A stretch of DNA of 59,002 nucleotides from Comamonadaceae bacterium (GTDB lineage Bacteria > Pseudomonadota > Gammaproteobacteria > Burkholderiales > Burkholderiaceae_C): positions 1 through 59,002 of the forward strand of contig CANFXC010000008.1 in the NCBI GenBank assembly GCA_947450765.1, given 5' to 3'. Made by a program: the position numbers and the translations under genes. The notes under the pieces were generated by a model. The model made no database searches, was not told the origin of the DNA, and saw nothing but the letters and a program-made list of their open reading frames with translations. Positions within the stretch are counted from its first letter, which is position 1. Each line of letters begins with the position of its first letter. Shown piece after piece: positions 11,079-21,470 of the stretch.

Positions 11079-13730
11079 TCAGGCGTTCAAGGCTTCAAGC
11101 AGCTCTGTTTCAATCGCAATCTGAGCCCGGTTCTGCTGCAACTCGGGTCCGTCAATCAAGAAGGTGTCTTCAACGCGCTCACCCAAGGTGGTGATCTTGG
11201 CGAGCTGCAGATTGATGCGGTGATGGGACAGCACACGGGCAATCGAGTACAGCAGGCCGACCCGGTCGCTGGCCGAAACGGTGAGAAGCCAACGCTGGCC
11301 TTTTTCGTCGGGGCGCAGGTCCACGCGCGGGGCGATGGGAAAGCTTTTGACGCGCCTTGAAACGCGGCCCTTGCCAGCCGGCAGCAAGGGACTGACGACT
11401 TCAATCGCGCGCACCAGTTCGGTTTCAACCATGGCCACCATTTCACGGTAGTGCTCGTTCAAGATCGGGCTGGTGACCTGAAAGGTGTCCAGCGCATAGC
11501 CGTTGTTCGCGGTGTGAATCTTGGCGTCCAGAATGCTCAGGCCTGCTTCTTCAAAATAACCGCAGATGCGGGCAAATAAATCGGGCGCGTCGGGTGTGTA
11601 AACCAGCACCTGCATGCCTTCACCGGCAGATGAACGCCGGCCCCGCACGACGGACTTGCCAGCGCCGACATGACGAGACAACTGGCGCGCATGCCAGGCG
11701 ATGTCGGCCGCTTCGTGACGCATGAAATAGCTGACGTCGAGGGTTGCCCAAAGCGTTTTGTGCGACTCAAAAGGCTCGGCATGCAGCGCCAACATGGTCA
11801 AGGCTTCGCGCTTGCGTGACTCGACTTCGGCTCTCGGGTCGGGAGCGCCGCCACCTAAAACGCGCAAGGTGTAGCGGTACAGATCTTCCAGCAGTTTGCC
11901 TTTCCAGGCGTTCCAGACTTTCGGGCTGGTGCCACGAATATCGGCCACGGTCAGCAGGTACAAAGCCGTCAGGTAACGCTCGTTGCCGACACGCTTGGCA
12001 AAAGCGGCGATGACTTCCGGGTTGCTCAGGTCTTCTTTCTGGGCGATGCGGCTCATGCTCAGATGTTCACGCACCAAGAACTCAATGAGTTGGGTGTCTT
12101 CTGTTGCGATGCCGTGTTGGCGGCAGAAGGTGCGAACGTCTTTGCAACCGAGTTCGGAGTGGTCACCACCGCGGCCTTTGGCGATGTCATGAAACAACGC
12201 TGCTGTGTACAAAATCCACGGCCGATCCCAACCTGCTGCGAGCTGCGAGCACATGGGGTATTCATGCGAATGCTCGGCCATGAAGAAGCGCCGCACATTG
12301 CGCAGCACCATCAAGATGTGCTGGTCCACTGTGTAGACATGGAAGAGGTCGTGCTGCATCTGCCCGACGATCTGCCGGAAGACCCACAGGTAACGGCCCA
12401 GCACCGATGTTTGGTTCATCAGCCGCATGGCGTGCGTGATGCCTTCGTCCTGCTGCAATATCTGACGGAATGTGTCCCGATTGACCGGGTCGCGGCGAAA
12501 TTTAGCGTCCATCACGCCGCGGGCGTTGTACAGCGCGCGCAGGGTTCGTGCCGACAGACCGTTGACGCCCGGTGTGGTCTGGAAAATCAAAAAAGTTTCG
12601 AGAATGGCGTGCGGTTCGCGCACGTACAGATCGTCGCTGGCAACTTCAATGCGGCCAGCTTTTTCAAAAAATCGCTCATTCAGCGGCCGCAGTGATTGCG
12701 GGTTCGGGTTCAGACGTTCTTCAATGTTGAGCAGCAAAATTTGGTTCAGCTGCGTCACGGCCTTGGCGGCCCAGTAGTAGCGGCGCATCAGTGATTCACT
12801 GGCGCGGCGCGGCAGTCGGCTGCCATCCGGCGCTTGGCTCAAATAGCCAAAAGACTCGGCCACAGCGGTTTGCAGGTCAAACACCAAACGGTCTTCACGC
12901 CGTCCCGAGATCACATGCAAACGCGCCCGGATCAAACTCAACAGCGCTTCATTGCTTTTAATTTGCCGAACTTCAAAAGCAGTGGCTAAACCGTTGCGGG
13001 CGAGGTCGTCCCACGACTTGCCCAAGCCAGCTGCCTTTGCGACCCAGAGCACAACCTGCAGGTCGCGCAGACCGCCTGGGGATTCCTTGCAGTTTGGCTC
13101 TAAGGCGTACGGTGTGTCTTCAAACTTGTTGTGACGCTGGCGGAGTTCCAGCGTTTTGGCCACAAAAAATGCCTGAGGGTCAAGCGCAGCGTCAAGCTGC
13201 GCACGCAGGCTAATGAAGTTATCTTTGGAGCCCGCTAACCATCGCGCTTCTAACAGCGAGGTTTGCACCGTCACATCTTTGGCGGACTCATCAAGGCACT
13301 CAGTCAGGGTGCGGACGCTGGAGCCGATCTCAAGCCCGCTGTCCCAGCAACTGCCAATGAAGTTTTCAATCCGGGTTTTGAGGCTCTCACCGCCAGTTTG
13401 CGTTTCAACGTCCAGCTTGGCGCAGTTCGGCAGTAACAGCAAGACATCGACGTCTGAGTGGGGAAATAACTCGCCACGACCATAGCCACCAACGGCCACA
13501 AGCGTGAAGTCAGCCGGGAAAGCGGCGCGCAGCCAGAGCGCTTGAAGGGTGGCATCCGTGTGGCGCCCCAGCTTTTGCAGCAAACTGTGGATGCCTCGGC
13601 TGGAAGCTCCACTGCCTGAGAGCGAAGCCAGCAGGGCGGATTTGCCGCCCCGGTACTGCTCCCGCAACTGAACGAGGTCGCCGAGTGCGCCCGCCACGAA
13701 GCTGGCGGCCGCAGGACTGTGGGTTTGCAT
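11079..13730 (-). CDS. glnD: [Protein-PII] uridylyltransferase/uridylyl-removing enzyme GlnD
   Basis: An 883-aa bifunctional sensor of glutamine that uridylylates PII proteins in nitrogen limitation and removes UMP in nitrogen excess. The nucleotidyltransferase motif GGYGRGELFPHSDVD is at 81-95. The GlnD linker follows, then an HD hydrolase domain (LFHDIAKGRGGDHSELG from about residue 511). Two C-terminal ACT domains (about 710-790 and 810-883; VYTPDAPDLFARICGYF, VSASDRVGLLYSIARVL) bind glutamine. Length and domain order are normal. It lies 17 nt downstream of map on the same strand, so the two are probably co-transcribed, as in other Burkholderiales. Confidence 0.97.
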   Translation of the reverse strand: MQTHSPAAASFVAGALGDLVQLREQYRGGKSALLASLSGSGASSRGIHSLLQKLGRHTDATLQALWLRAAFPADFTLVAVGGYGRGELFPHSDVDVLLLLPNCAKLDVETQTGGESLKTRIENFIGSCWDSGLEIGSSVRTLTECLDESAKDVTVQTSLLEARWLAGSKDNFISLRAQLDAALDPQAFFVAKTLELRQRHNKFEDTPYALEPNCKESPGGLRDLQVVLWVAKAAGLGKSWDDLARNGLATAFEVRQIKSNEALLSLIRARLHVISGRREDRLVFDLQTAVAESFGYLSQAPDGSRLPRRASESLMRRYYWAAKAVTQLNQILLLNIEERLNPNPQSLRPLNERFFEKAGRIEVASDDLYVREPHAILETFLIFQTTPGVNGLSARTLRALYNARGVMDAKFRRDPVNRDTFRQILQQDEGITHAMRLMNQTSVLGRYLWVFRQIVGQMQHDLFHVYTVDQHILMVLRNVRRFFMAEHSHEYPMCSQLAAGWDRPWILYTAALFHDIAKGRGGDHSELGCKDVRTFCRQHGIATEDTQLIEFLVREHLSMSRIAQKEDLSNPEVIAAFAKRVGNERYLTALYLLTVADIRGTSPKVWNAWKGKLLEDLYRYTLRVLGGGAPDPRAEVESRKREALTMLALHAEPFESHKTLWATLDVSYFMRHEAADIAWHARQLSRHVGAGKSVVRGRRSSAGEGMQVLVYTPDAPDLFARICGYFEEAGLSILDAKIHTANNGYALDTFQVTSPILNEHYREMVAMVETELVRAIEVVSPLLPAGKGRVSRRVKSFPIAPRVDLRPDEKGQRWLLTVSASDRVGLLYSIARVLSHHRINLQLAKITTLGERVEDTFLIDGPELQQNRAQIAIETELLEALNA

Positions 13731-13747
13731 CGGGCGCGGCCAGAGGA

Positions 13748-14605
13748 TCAGGCGTTGACGGGTACGCCAACGGCCGATTTCTCAGCTGCATGGAAAGCGG
13801 CGACAAAGGCAGGGGTAGCCGGGCTGCCTGCAGACATCGTCAAAACCTCGTAGCCTGTTTTCGTCACCAAAATCGTGTGTTCCCATTGGGCCGACAAAGA
13901 ATGGTCGCGCGTCACAATGGTCCAGCCGTCTTTTTCTGCACCGTCTTTGATGTCCCGCTTACCCGCATTGATCATCGGCTCAATGGTGAAGGTCATGCCA
14001 GGCTTGAGAACCTCCAACGTACCGGGTCGGCCGTAATGCAAGACCTGTGGCTCTTCATGAAAGCGTTTGCCAATACCGTGACCGCAAAACTCACGGACGA
14101 CTGTGAAACCCTGCTTTTCCGCAAAAGTCTGGATCGCGTGGCCAATATCACCCAAATGAATGCCGGGCTTGACGCGCATGATGCCTTGCCACATAGCTTC
14201 AAAAGTGACGTGGCACAGCCGCTTGGCAGCGATCGAGACATCACCAATCATGTACATCCGGCTGTTGTCGCCAAACCAGCCGTCTTTGGTGATGACGGTG
14301 ACATCGATGTTCATGATGTCACCTTTTTTCAAAGGCTTTTCGTTCGGGATGCCGTGGCAAACCACATGGTTTAGCGAGGTGCACAGGGAAGCGGGGTAGG
14401 GTGGGTAGCCGCCTGGCTGGTAGCCCAGTGTGGCGGAAATCGTGCCCTGCACATTGACCATGTAGTCATTGGCGAGCTTGTCGATTTCTTTGGTGGTCAC
14501 CCCCGCTTTGACAAAAGGGGTGAGGTAATCCAGCACCTCGGATGCCAATTTGCAGGCCACCCGCATGCCTTCAATCCCGGCGGCGTCTTTATACGTAGTA
14601 CTCAT
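13748..14605 (-). CDS. map: Type I methionine aminopeptidase
   Basis: A 285-aa enzyme that removes the initiator methionine after deformylation. ATG 14605 (MSTTYKDAAGIEGMR) is preferred over the frame's upstream ATG at 14629, which would add 8 residues not typical of the family. The five metal ligands are visible: D101 (NIDVTVI), D113 (FGDNSRM), H176 (CGHGIGK), E209 (TIEPMI) and E242 (QWEHTI); H80 matches the conserved substrate-binding histidine. There is a C-terminal extension of about 25 aa. It heads the map-glnD pair and diverges from purL across 153 bp that must hold promoters for both. Confidence 0.96.
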   Translation of the reverse strand: MSTTYKDAAGIEGMRVACKLASEVLDYLTPFVKAGVTTKEIDKLANDYMVNVQGTISATLGYQPGGYPPYPASLCTSLNHVVCHGIPNEKPLKKGDIMNIDVTVITKDGWFGDNSRMYMIGDVSIAAKRLCHVTFEAMWQGIMRVKPGIHLGDIGHAIQTFAEKQGFTVVREFCGHGIGKRFHEEPQVLHYGRPGTLEVLKPGMTFTIEPMINAGKRDIKDGAEKDGWTIVTRDHSLSAQWEHTILVTKTGYEVLTMSAGSPATPAFVAAFHAAEKSAVGVPVNA

Positions 14606-14758
14606 ACTGTTGATTATCCACCCTGCCACAAACCTGTGTGAAGTCTGGGCTCACCTGAGCTCATCGATACCGCCTGAGCACTGATAAAATTCGTCGCTAT
14701 CGCCCAACCCCGGACCAGGCCCTTAGCCGACCCCGACAACCACAAGGCACTCGCCACC

Positions 14759-17700
14759 GTGACCCTGCATCTGACGACTTTCGAGGGCGAATCCCGCGGG
14801 ATCAATGCCCTGAGCGACTTCCGCGCCCAGCAACTGCTTCCCCGCCTGCAAGCCATCAACGACAAAATCACCGGCATCAGCGCCCGGTTTGTGCATCTGG
14901 TGGCCACCGATGCGCCGCCAACCGAAGCCATGGAAACCCAGCTCGAAGCGCTGCTCAACTACGGTGAGCCCTGTCGCACATGGCCGGCCAACACCGCTGG
15001 CGCTTCGTTTTTTATCGTCACGCCTCGATTTGGCACGGTCTCGCCATGGGCCTCCAAGGCCACGGACATCGCCCACAGCTGCGGTTTGGCGGTCAAGCGC
15101 ATTGAGCGCATCACCGAATACTGTATGTCGATCAAGGCTGGCCTGCTGGGTAAAACCTATTTGAGCGTGCACCAGCGGGAAGACATCATTGCCTTGCTGC
15201 ACGACCGCATGACCGAAAGCGTCATGACCGACCGGGCCCAAGCGGGCTCGCTGTTTGCTGAACTGCAGGCAGCAGCGCTGCAATCGATTGACGTGCTGGG
15301 CGGCGGCAAGGCCGCGCTGGAGGCCGCCAATATCGAATTTGGTCTGGCCTTGGCCGCTGACGAAATTGAGTATTTGGTGCAGGCTTTCACGCAGCTTCAG
15401 CGCAACCCGACGGACGTCGAGTTGATGATGTTCGCGCAGGCCAACAGCGAACATTGCCGTCACAAGATTTTCAACGCTGAATTCACCATTGACGGCGTGC
15501 CACAAGACAAAAGCCTGTTTGGCATGATCCGCAACACCGAGCAGCTGAACCCGCAGCACACGGTGGTGGCTTACTCGGACAACGCGTCGGTGATGGAGGG
15601 CGGCAAGGTTCAGCGTTTTTATGCGCAAGCGGCCTCTGTTTCTACAGCTTCTGCGCTGCAGCCCTACGCTGCGCACGAAGACGTCTTGACGCATGTGCTG
15701 ATGAAAGTCGAAACGCACAACCACCCGACCGCGATTTCTCCGTTTCCTGGCGCCTCGACGGGCGCTGGCGGCGAGATCCGTGACGAGGGCGCTACCGGCC
15801 GCGGTTCAAAACCGAAAGCCGGCTTGACGGGCTTCACGGTGTCGCGGCTGTTCGACACCTCGTTCGGCAAGCCAGACCACATCGCCAGCGCCTTGCAGAT
15901 CATGACTGAAGGCCCACTGGGTGGTGCGGCCTTCAACAACGAATTTGGCAGGCCGAACCTGGCCGGTTACTTCCGCGAATACGAGCAAACCGTCAACGGT
16001 CAGCGCTGGGGCTACCACAAGCCGATCATGATTGCTGGCGGCCTCGGCACGATTGACGCGAGCCTGACGAAGAAAATTTTGTTCCCCGCTGGTACCTTGC
16101 TGATTCAGCTGGGCGGTCCCGGCATGCGCATCGGTATGGGCGGCAGTGCGGCCAGCTCCATGGCCACCGGAACGAATGCAGCCGCACTGGATTTTGATTC
16201 TGTGCAACGCGGCAATCCTGAGATTGAACGGCGCGCGCAAGAGGTCATCAACCAGTGCGCGCAACTCGGTGCAGCCAATCCGATTTTGGCGATTCATGAC
16301 GTTGGCGCTGGTGGTTTGTCGAACGCCTTTCCAGAGCTTGTGAACGACGCCGGTCGCGGCGCACGTTTTGACCTGCGCGCTGTGCCGCTGGAAGAAAGCG
16401 GCTTGAGTCCTAAAGAAATCTGGAGCAACGAAAGCCAGGAACGCTACGTGATGGCGATTGCGCCTGAGTCGCTGCCGCAGTTCCAAGCTTTTTGCGAACG
16501 TGAGCGTTGCCCGTTTTCTGTGGTCGGTGTGGCGACTGAAGAAAAAGACTTGGTCCTGTTTGACAACGAAGCGACAAACGAGGGGCCACCAGTCCAGATG
16601 CCGATGAATGTGTTGCTCGGCAAACCGCCGAAGATGCACCGCGATGTAAAGCGTCTGGCGATTGCAATGGCGCCGCTGGACTTGACCGGCGTCGATCTGC
16701 AAAAAAGCGTGATCGATGTGCTGAGCCACCCAACCGTGGCTTCCAAGCGCTTTTTGATCACCATCGGCGACCGCACGGTGGGCGGTCTCACGCACCGTGA
16801 CCAAATGGTCGGCCCGTGGCAGGTTCCGGTGGCTGACTGCGCCGTGACCTTGGCCGACTACCAAGGCTTTGCCGGCGAGGCGATGAGCATGGGCGAGCGC
16901 ACGCCGCTGGCCACCACCGATGCAGCGGCTTCGGGCCGCATGGCGGTGGCTGAAGCCATCACCAACTTGTTGGCCGCACCGATCGAGCTGCCGCGCGTCA
17001 AGCTGTCGGCGAACTGGATGGCCGCTTGTGGTGAGCCGGGCCAAGATGCCGCGCTGTTTGAGACCGTCAAAGCTGTCGGCATGGAACTCTGTCCCGCATT
17101 GGGCGTGTCGATTCCGGTCGGCAAAGATTCGCTGTCGATGCGCACGGTGTGGGACGACAAAAAAGTCACGTCACCAGTCTCGCTCATCGTCACTGCTTTT
17201 GCCACGCTGGCCGATGTGCGCGGCACGCTGACGCCGCAGCTGAACACCGAAGAAGCGGACACCACGCTGATTTTGATTGACCTTGGCAAAGGCCAAAACC
17301 GCATGGGCGCATCGATCTTGGCGCAAACGCTGGAGCGCGGCGAGGGCGCTGTGCCAGACCTCGACGATCCACAAGACTTGGTCAATCTCGTCAACGCCAT
17401 CAATGCCTTGCGCGCGCAAGGCGACATCCTGGCGTACCACGACCGCAGCGACGGCGGCCTGTTGGCAGCCGTCTGCGAAATGGCTTTTGCCGGACAAGTC
17501 GGCGTCTCGTTGAACATCGACATGTTGCTGGTCGAAGGCGACGGTATTTCCGACAGCCGCATGGACACGGGCGACAGTAAAAACTGGGCCACGCAGGTCA
17601 GCGCGCGTCGCGACGAACTCACGCTCAAAGCACTCTTCAATGAAGAGCTGGGCGTGGTGATTCAGGTCCGCACAGCGGCCCGCAACGAAGTCATGCAGGT

Positions 17701-18772
17701 GCTGCGTCAGCACGGCTTGTCGAAGTTCAGTCACTTCGTTGGCAAGACCCGACCGCAACATGCCGCACTGGAGGTGGGCAAAGGTCAAATTCAAGTTTGG
17801 CGCGACACCAAGGCCGTCTTCAGCGCCAAACTCCAAGACCTGCATCAAGTCTGGGACGCTGTCAGCTGGAAGATTTGCCAGCAACGCGACAACCCGGCTG
17901 GCGCAGATGCCGAGCATGCGTCTGTTGGCGACCCGCAAAACGCCGGCTTGCATGTTTATCTGCCTGAGACATTCACGGCAAAGCCGACTGCAGCAGCTTT
18001 GAACTTGTCGCGCCCGCGTGTGGCGATCTTGCGCGAGCAAGGTGTCAACTCACACGTTGAAATGGCCTACGCTTTCACGCTCGCCGGCTTTGAAGCCTGC
18101 GATGTGCACATGACTGATTTGCAAAGCGGTCGCGCCAAGTTGCAAGACTTCCAAGGCGTGGTGGCTTGCGGTGGTTTCAGCTACGGTGACACATTGGGTG
18201 CCGGCATCGGCTGGGCTCGTTCGATCCTGTTCAACACGGTGTTGGCAGAGGAGTTCAAAGCTTTCTTCGCACGCCCCGACACATTCGGTCTCGGTGTTTG
18301 CAATGGCTGCCAGATGTTCGCTGAACTGGCCAGCATCATTCCCGGTGCCGAAGCTTGGCCGCGTTTCACCACCAACCTCAGCGAGCGTTTTGAAGCCCGC
18401 TTGGGCCAAGTCGAAGTGCTGGATTCGCCGAGCATTTTCTTGCAAGGCATGGCGGGTGTGCGTCTGCCAATTGCCGTCGCCCATGGCGAAGGCTTTGCCA
18501 ACTTTTCGCGCCGTGGCCATGCCGCTAAAGCGATTGCAGCGATGCGCTTCACCGACCACCTTGGCCAGCCCACCGAAGCCTATCCGGCGAACCCGAACGG
18601 CAGCCCCGGCGGACTCACGGCAGTGACCACGGCAGATGGCCGCTTCACCGCGATGATGCCGCACCCTGAACGCGTTTTCCGCCATGTGCAGATGAGCTGG
18701 ACTTCAGGCGACATCAAGGACTTCAGCCCGTGGATGCAAATTTGGCGCAATGCTCGGCAGTGGGTTGCTTGA
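14759..18772 (+). CDS. purL: Phosphoribosylformylglycinamidine synthase PurL (large, fused type)
   Basis: A 1337-aa single-chain FGAM synthase of the gammaproteobacterial/eukaryotic type, catalysing step four of purine synthesis with ATP and glutamine. A PurS-like N-terminal domain is followed by two AIRS-type halves ([30 protein letters not shown]). A C-terminal class I glutaminase carries C1181 (GVCNGCQM), H1302 and E1304 (MPHPERVFR). The start is GTG 14759, giving [14 protein letters not shown]; no in-frame ATG precedes the conserved region. It is monocistronic as far as seen, with Bug receptor 1 85 bp downstream. Confidence 0.97.
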   Translation: MTLHLTTFEGESRGINALSDFRAQQLLPRLQAINDKITGISARFVHLVATDAPPTEAMETQLEALLNYGEPCRTWPANTAGASFFIVTPRFGTVSPWASKATDIAHSCGLAVKRIERITEYCMSIKAGLLGKTYLSVHQREDIIALLHDRMTESVMTDRAQAGSLFAELQAAALQSIDVLGGGKAALEAANIEFGLALAADEIEYLVQAFTQLQRNPTDVELMMFAQANSEHCRHKIFNAEFTIDGVPQDKSLFGMIRNTEQLNPQHTVVAYSDNASVMEGGKVQRFYAQAASVSTASALQPYAAHEDVLTHVLMKVETHNHPTAISPFPGASTGAGGEIRDEGATGRGSKPKAGLTGFTVSRLFDTSFGKPDHIASALQIMTEGPLGGAAFNNEFGRPNLAGYFREYEQTVNGQRWGYHKPIMIAGGLGTIDASLTKKILFPAGTLLIQLGGPGMRIGMGGSAASSMATGTNAAALDFDSVQRGNPEIERRAQEVINQCAQLGAANPILAIHDVGAGGLSNAFPELVNDAGRGARFDLRAVPLEESGLSPKEIWSNESQERYVMAIAPESLPQFQAFCERERCPFSVVGVATEEKDLVLFDNEATNEGPPVQMPMNVLLGKPPKMHRDVKRLAIAMAPLDLTGVDLQKSVIDVLSHPTVASKRFLITIGDRTVGGLTHRDQMVGPWQVPVADCAVTLADYQGFAGEAMSMGERTPLATTDAAASGRMAVAEAITNLLAAPIELPRVKLSANWMAACGEPGQDAALFETVKAVGMELCPALGVSIPVGKDSLSMRTVWDDKKVTSPVSLIVTAFATLADVRGTLTPQLNTEEADTTLILIDLGKGQNRMGASILAQTLERGEGAVPDLDDPQDLVNLVNAINALRAQGDILAYHDRSDGGLLAAVCEMAFAGQVGVSLNIDMLLVEGDGISDSRMDTGDSKNWATQVSARRDELTLKALFNEELGVVIQVRTAARNEVMQVLRQHGLSKFSHFVGKTRPQHAALEVGKGQIQVWRDTKAVFSAKLQDLHQVWDAVSWKICQQRDNPAGADAEHASVGDPQNAGLHVYLPETFTAKPTAAALNLSRPRVAILREQGVNSHVEMAYAFTLAGFEACDVHMTDLQSGRAKLQDFQGVVACGGFSYGDTLGAGIGWARSILFNTVLAEEFKAFFARPDTFGLGVCNGCQMFAELASIIPGAEAWPRFTTNLSERFEARLGQVEVLDSPSIFLQGMAGVRLPIAVAHGEGFANFSRRGHAAKAIAAMRFTDHLGQPTEAYPANPNGSPGGLTAVTTADGRFTAMMPHPERVFRHVQMSWTSGDIKDFSPWMQIWRNARQWVA

Positions 18773-18812
18773 TTGATTTCACGGCACGCTTGTTGCATTA
18801 GTATTCTTTGAA

Positions 18813-18836
18813 AGTTGAATCGTTTTTGATTCAACT
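18813..18836 (+). promoter_or_regulatory. Perfect 9-bp inverted repeat ahead of Bug receptor gene
   Basis: AGTTGAATC at 18813-18821 and GATTCAACT at 18828-18836 are exact reverse complements separated by six bases (GTTTTT). The repeat lies 40 bp after the purL stop and 21 bp before the receptor ATG. No T-run follows the second arm on either strand, so a classical terminator is unlikely. An operator or a 5'-leader hairpin close to the ribosome-binding site fits better. Confidence 0.45.
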
Positions 18837-18857
18837 CGTCACAAGGGTGGTTATTTC

Positions 18858-19829
18858 ATGAAGCGTAAGTATTTAAAGTTAGTGGCAGGCATCAGCTTGG
18901 CAATGCTCACCGGATGGGCTGCTGCGCAGACGTATCCGGCCAAGCCCGTGCGTCTCGTCGTGCCATTTCCGGCAGGCGGTGCAACCGATATTCTGGCGCG
19001 TGCTATCAGTATCAAAGCTGCGGAAAAGCTGGGCCAGCCGATCGTCATTGACAACCGTGCCGGCGCTGGCGGTACGATTGGTTCTGCTCTCGTAGCCAAG
19101 GCGCCAGCCGATGGTTACACCTTGCTGATTGCGACGGGTAGCACGCATTCCATTGGGCCCATCATCAACCCGAAACTTCCCTACGATGTTGAGCGTGACT
19201 TCGAGCCTGTGGTCTATGTCGCCAAAACCGTCAGCGTGTTGGTCGTACCGGCCAGCTTGCCGGTTAAGAACCTGGCTGAGTTCGTGGCACTGGCCAAGGC
19301 CAAACCGGGTCAACTCAACTACGGCTCCAGCGGCAATGGCACCAACAGTCATCTCAGCAGTGAACTCTTCAAAGCACAGGCGGGTGTTTTTATCACCCAC
19401 ATTCCTTATCGCGGCACCGGTTTGGTGTTCAACGACATGATGTCAGGCCAAGTGCACATGTTGATGGACAACTACGTGACGTCACAGGCCAACATCAAAG
19501 ATGGCCGGCTCCGAGTCATCGGCGTGACCAGCCCGCAGCGACTGCCGTTTTTGCCGGATGCCCCGACGCTCAGCGAGCAGGGTTTGAAGGGCTTCGACGT
19601 CAGCAACTGGTTTGGCATTTACGCGCCACACGGCACCCCGAGCGAGGCGATCAACAAGGTCAATGCGGCGTTCAACGCGGCTTTGCAAGATCCTGAGATG
19701 GTCAAACGTTTGGCCTTTTTGGGCGCCACACCGACCGGCAGCACACCTGAGCAAATGAGCAAAATGGTGGCCGACGACAAGGCCAAGTGGGCGAATTTGA
19801 TTCGCGACCGCAAGCTCGTCGTCAACTGA
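18858..19829 (+). CDS. Bug-family tripartite tricarboxylate transporter substrate-binding protein (receptor 1)
   Basis: A 323-aa periplasmic TctC/Bug-type receptor. A signal peptide (KRKYLKLVAGISLAMLTGWAAA) is cleaved near residue 24. The mature chain starts TYPAKPVRLVVPFPAGGATDILAR, with the VPFPAGGATD loop that contacts ligand carboxylates, then GAGGTIGSALVAKAPADGYT and YGSSGNGTNSH. Betaproteobacterial Bug proteins bind small carboxylates or amides such as dicarboxylates, nicotinate or amino acids; the ligand here is unknown. No TctA/TctB permease is nearby, as is common for this expanded family. It converges on the ggt gene 6 bp away. Confidence 0.93.
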   Translation: MKRKYLKLVAGISLAMLTGWAAAQTYPAKPVRLVVPFPAGGATDILARAISIKAAEKLGQPIVIDNRAGAGGTIGSALVAKAPADGYTLLIATGSTHSIGPIINPKLPYDVERDFEPVVYVAKTVSVLVVPASLPVKNLAEFVALAKAKPGQLNYGSSGNGTNSHLSSELFKAQAGVFITHIPYRGTGLVFNDMMSGQVHMLMDNYVTSQANIKDGRLRVIGVTSPQRLPFLPDAPTLSEQGLKGFDVSNWFGIYAPHGTPSEAINKVNAAFNAALQDPEMVKRLAFLGATPTGSTPEQMSKMVADDKAKWANLIRDRKLVVN

Positions 19830-19835
19830 GTCTTT

Positions 19836-21440
19836 TTACATCCCGACCGGGTAGCCATCCTTGCGGTGGTCTGAGGCGGCGATGTAGCCGTGTTCGACCT
19901 TCATGGCCATCTGGGCGCAACCAAACTCGGTGTTGAAACGCGCAGCCACTTGAACCACATGACCGCGGGCTATCAAGCCATCAATCGCTTTCTGTGGGAA
20001 GTTCCATTCGACGGCGACAGTGATGTTGTCGTCCATGACGCGCCAGCGCGGTGCATCACTGGCTGCTTGCGGATTTTGTCCGTGGTCTGCTATGCGAGCT
20101 GCCACCTGCAAATGGCCTTGTGCTTGCATGGAACCGCCCATCACGCCAAAGCTCATGAGCGGAGCACCACCTTGCGTTAAGAAGCCAGGGATGATGGTGT
20201 GAAATGGCCGTTTGCCCGGTGCGACCTGATTCGGATGGCCGGGTTTGAGACTGAAGCCTGAGCCGCGGTTGTGCAGCGCGATACCCGTGCCCGGCACAAC
20301 CACACCTGAACCAAAACCCTTGAAGTTGGATTGAATGAACGAGACCATCATGCCGTTTTCGTCAGCGGCGGTCAGGTAAACCGTGCCGCCGTTGTGCGGC
20401 GACCCAGGCCGCGCAGGCGCTGCGCGTTGCGGGTCGATCAAGCTGGCGCGTTGTTTCAGGTAGGCCGGTTTGAGCAAGTCAGTGGCTGTGACGTCACGCA
20501 TGGCATCTGGGTCTGCCACATATTCATGCAGGTCGGCAAAGGCCAGTTTCATGGCTTCGATTTGCAGATGCTGCGTCATCGCCGAATCCAGGCCGGCGGC
20601 TTTCAGGTCAAAGTGCTCAAGCATGCCGAGTGCCATGAGCGCACCGATGCCTTGACCACTGGGCCCGATTTCGTGCAGTTCGACGTCACGGTAGCGCACC
20701 GATATCGGGTCGACCCAGTCGGCTTGGTGCGCAGCCAGATCGGCTTCGTCGATCAAGCCGCCCGTGTTGCGTGCATGGTCGGCAATGGCTTTGGCCAATT
20801 CGCCGTGGTAAAAATCGTCGCCCTTGGTAGCTGCAATGCGTTCCAGCGTTTTGGCCTGGCCTGGGCTGCGGAACAGTTCTCCGGGTAAAGGCGCGCGGCC
20901 TTGCGGTGCGAAGGCTTCGCGGTAGCCAGGTTGCGGCAACAACTCGGCCACCTGGGCTTGCCACTGCCGGTGCACCGTGTGTGACACCATGAAGCCATCG
21001 CGTGCATGGCGCAGGGCGGGCTCAAATAAATCGGCAAACGGCAGCTTCCCAAAGCGGTCAGACAAGGCGCGCCAAGCCGACACCGTGCCCGGAACAGTGA
21101 CCGAGTCCCAGCCACGCAAGGGCACGGCGTCGTATTTTGAAAAGTGCTCAGGCGTCCAGCGCTTTGGCGCACGGCCGGAGGCGTTCAACCCATGCATGCG
21201 CTTGCCGTCCCAGATGATGGCGAAGGCATCGCCGCCAATGCCGTTCATGCATGGCTCAACCACCGTGAGTGTGATGGCTGTGGCCAGGGCAGCGTCAACG
21301 GCGTTGCCGCCGCGAGCCAGCATCAACAAGCCGGCAGCAGAGGCCAGCGGTTGTGAGGTGCTGACCACATTGCGCGCCAACAGGGGCATGCGTTGCGAGG
21401 TGTAGGGAAACTGCCAGAACGCGGATGAATCTTGGGACAT
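19836..21440 (-). CDS. Gamma-glutamyltransferase family protein
   Basis: A 534-aa Ntn-hydrolase precursor of the GGT family, which hydrolyses or transfers gamma-glutamyl groups or related acyl amides. The N-terminal core has ASAAGLLMLARGGNAVDAALA and VEPCMNGIGGDAFA. The presumed autocleavage nucleophile is T353 in NGGTVYLTAAD, followed by GFGSGVVVPGTGIALHNRGSGF. The N-terminus (MSQDSSAFWQFPYTSQRMPLL) shows no signal peptide, so the product is probably cytoplasmic, unlike periplasmic Ggt. The gene lies 30 bp after Bug receptor 2 on the same strand, suggesting uptake and hydrolysis of the same compound. This subgroup often acts on substrates other than glutathione. Confidence 0.9.
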   Translation of the reverse strand: MSQDSSAFWQFPYTSQRMPLLARNVVSTSQPLASAAGLLMLARGGNAVDAALATAITLTVVEPCMNGIGGDAFAIIWDGKRMHGLNASGRAPKRWTPEHFSKYDAVPLRGWDSVTVPGTVSAWRALSDRFGKLPFADLFEPALRHARDGFMVSHTVHRQWQAQVAELLPQPGYREAFAPQGRAPLPGELFRSPGQAKTLERIAATKGDDFYHGELAKAIADHARNTGGLIDEADLAAHQADWVDPISVRYRDVELHEIGPSGQGIGALMALGMLEHFDLKAAGLDSAMTQHLQIEAMKLAFADLHEYVADPDAMRDVTATDLLKPAYLKQRASLIDPQRAAPARPGSPHNGGTVYLTAADENGMMVSFIQSNFKGFGSGVVVPGTGIALHNRGSGFSLKPGHPNQVAPGKRPFHTIIPGFLTQGGAPLMSFGVMGGSMQAQGHLQVAARIADHGQNPQAASDAPRWRVMDDNITVAVEWNFPQKAIDGLIARGHVVQVAARFNTEFGCAQMAMKVEHGYIAASDHRKDGYPVGM

Positions 21441-21470
21441 GTGTGATGTTTTCGTTGCGGTGGTGAGTGC

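Noticed and set aside
15806..17044. 412-aa open frame on the minus strand inside purL, and similar long frames opposite smc (3013-3954) and ligA (7323-8924)
   Set aside because: They lie wholly antisense to well-recognised genes. Their composition (many His, Gln, Arg) is what the complement of GC-rich coding sequence gives, and no family motif is present.
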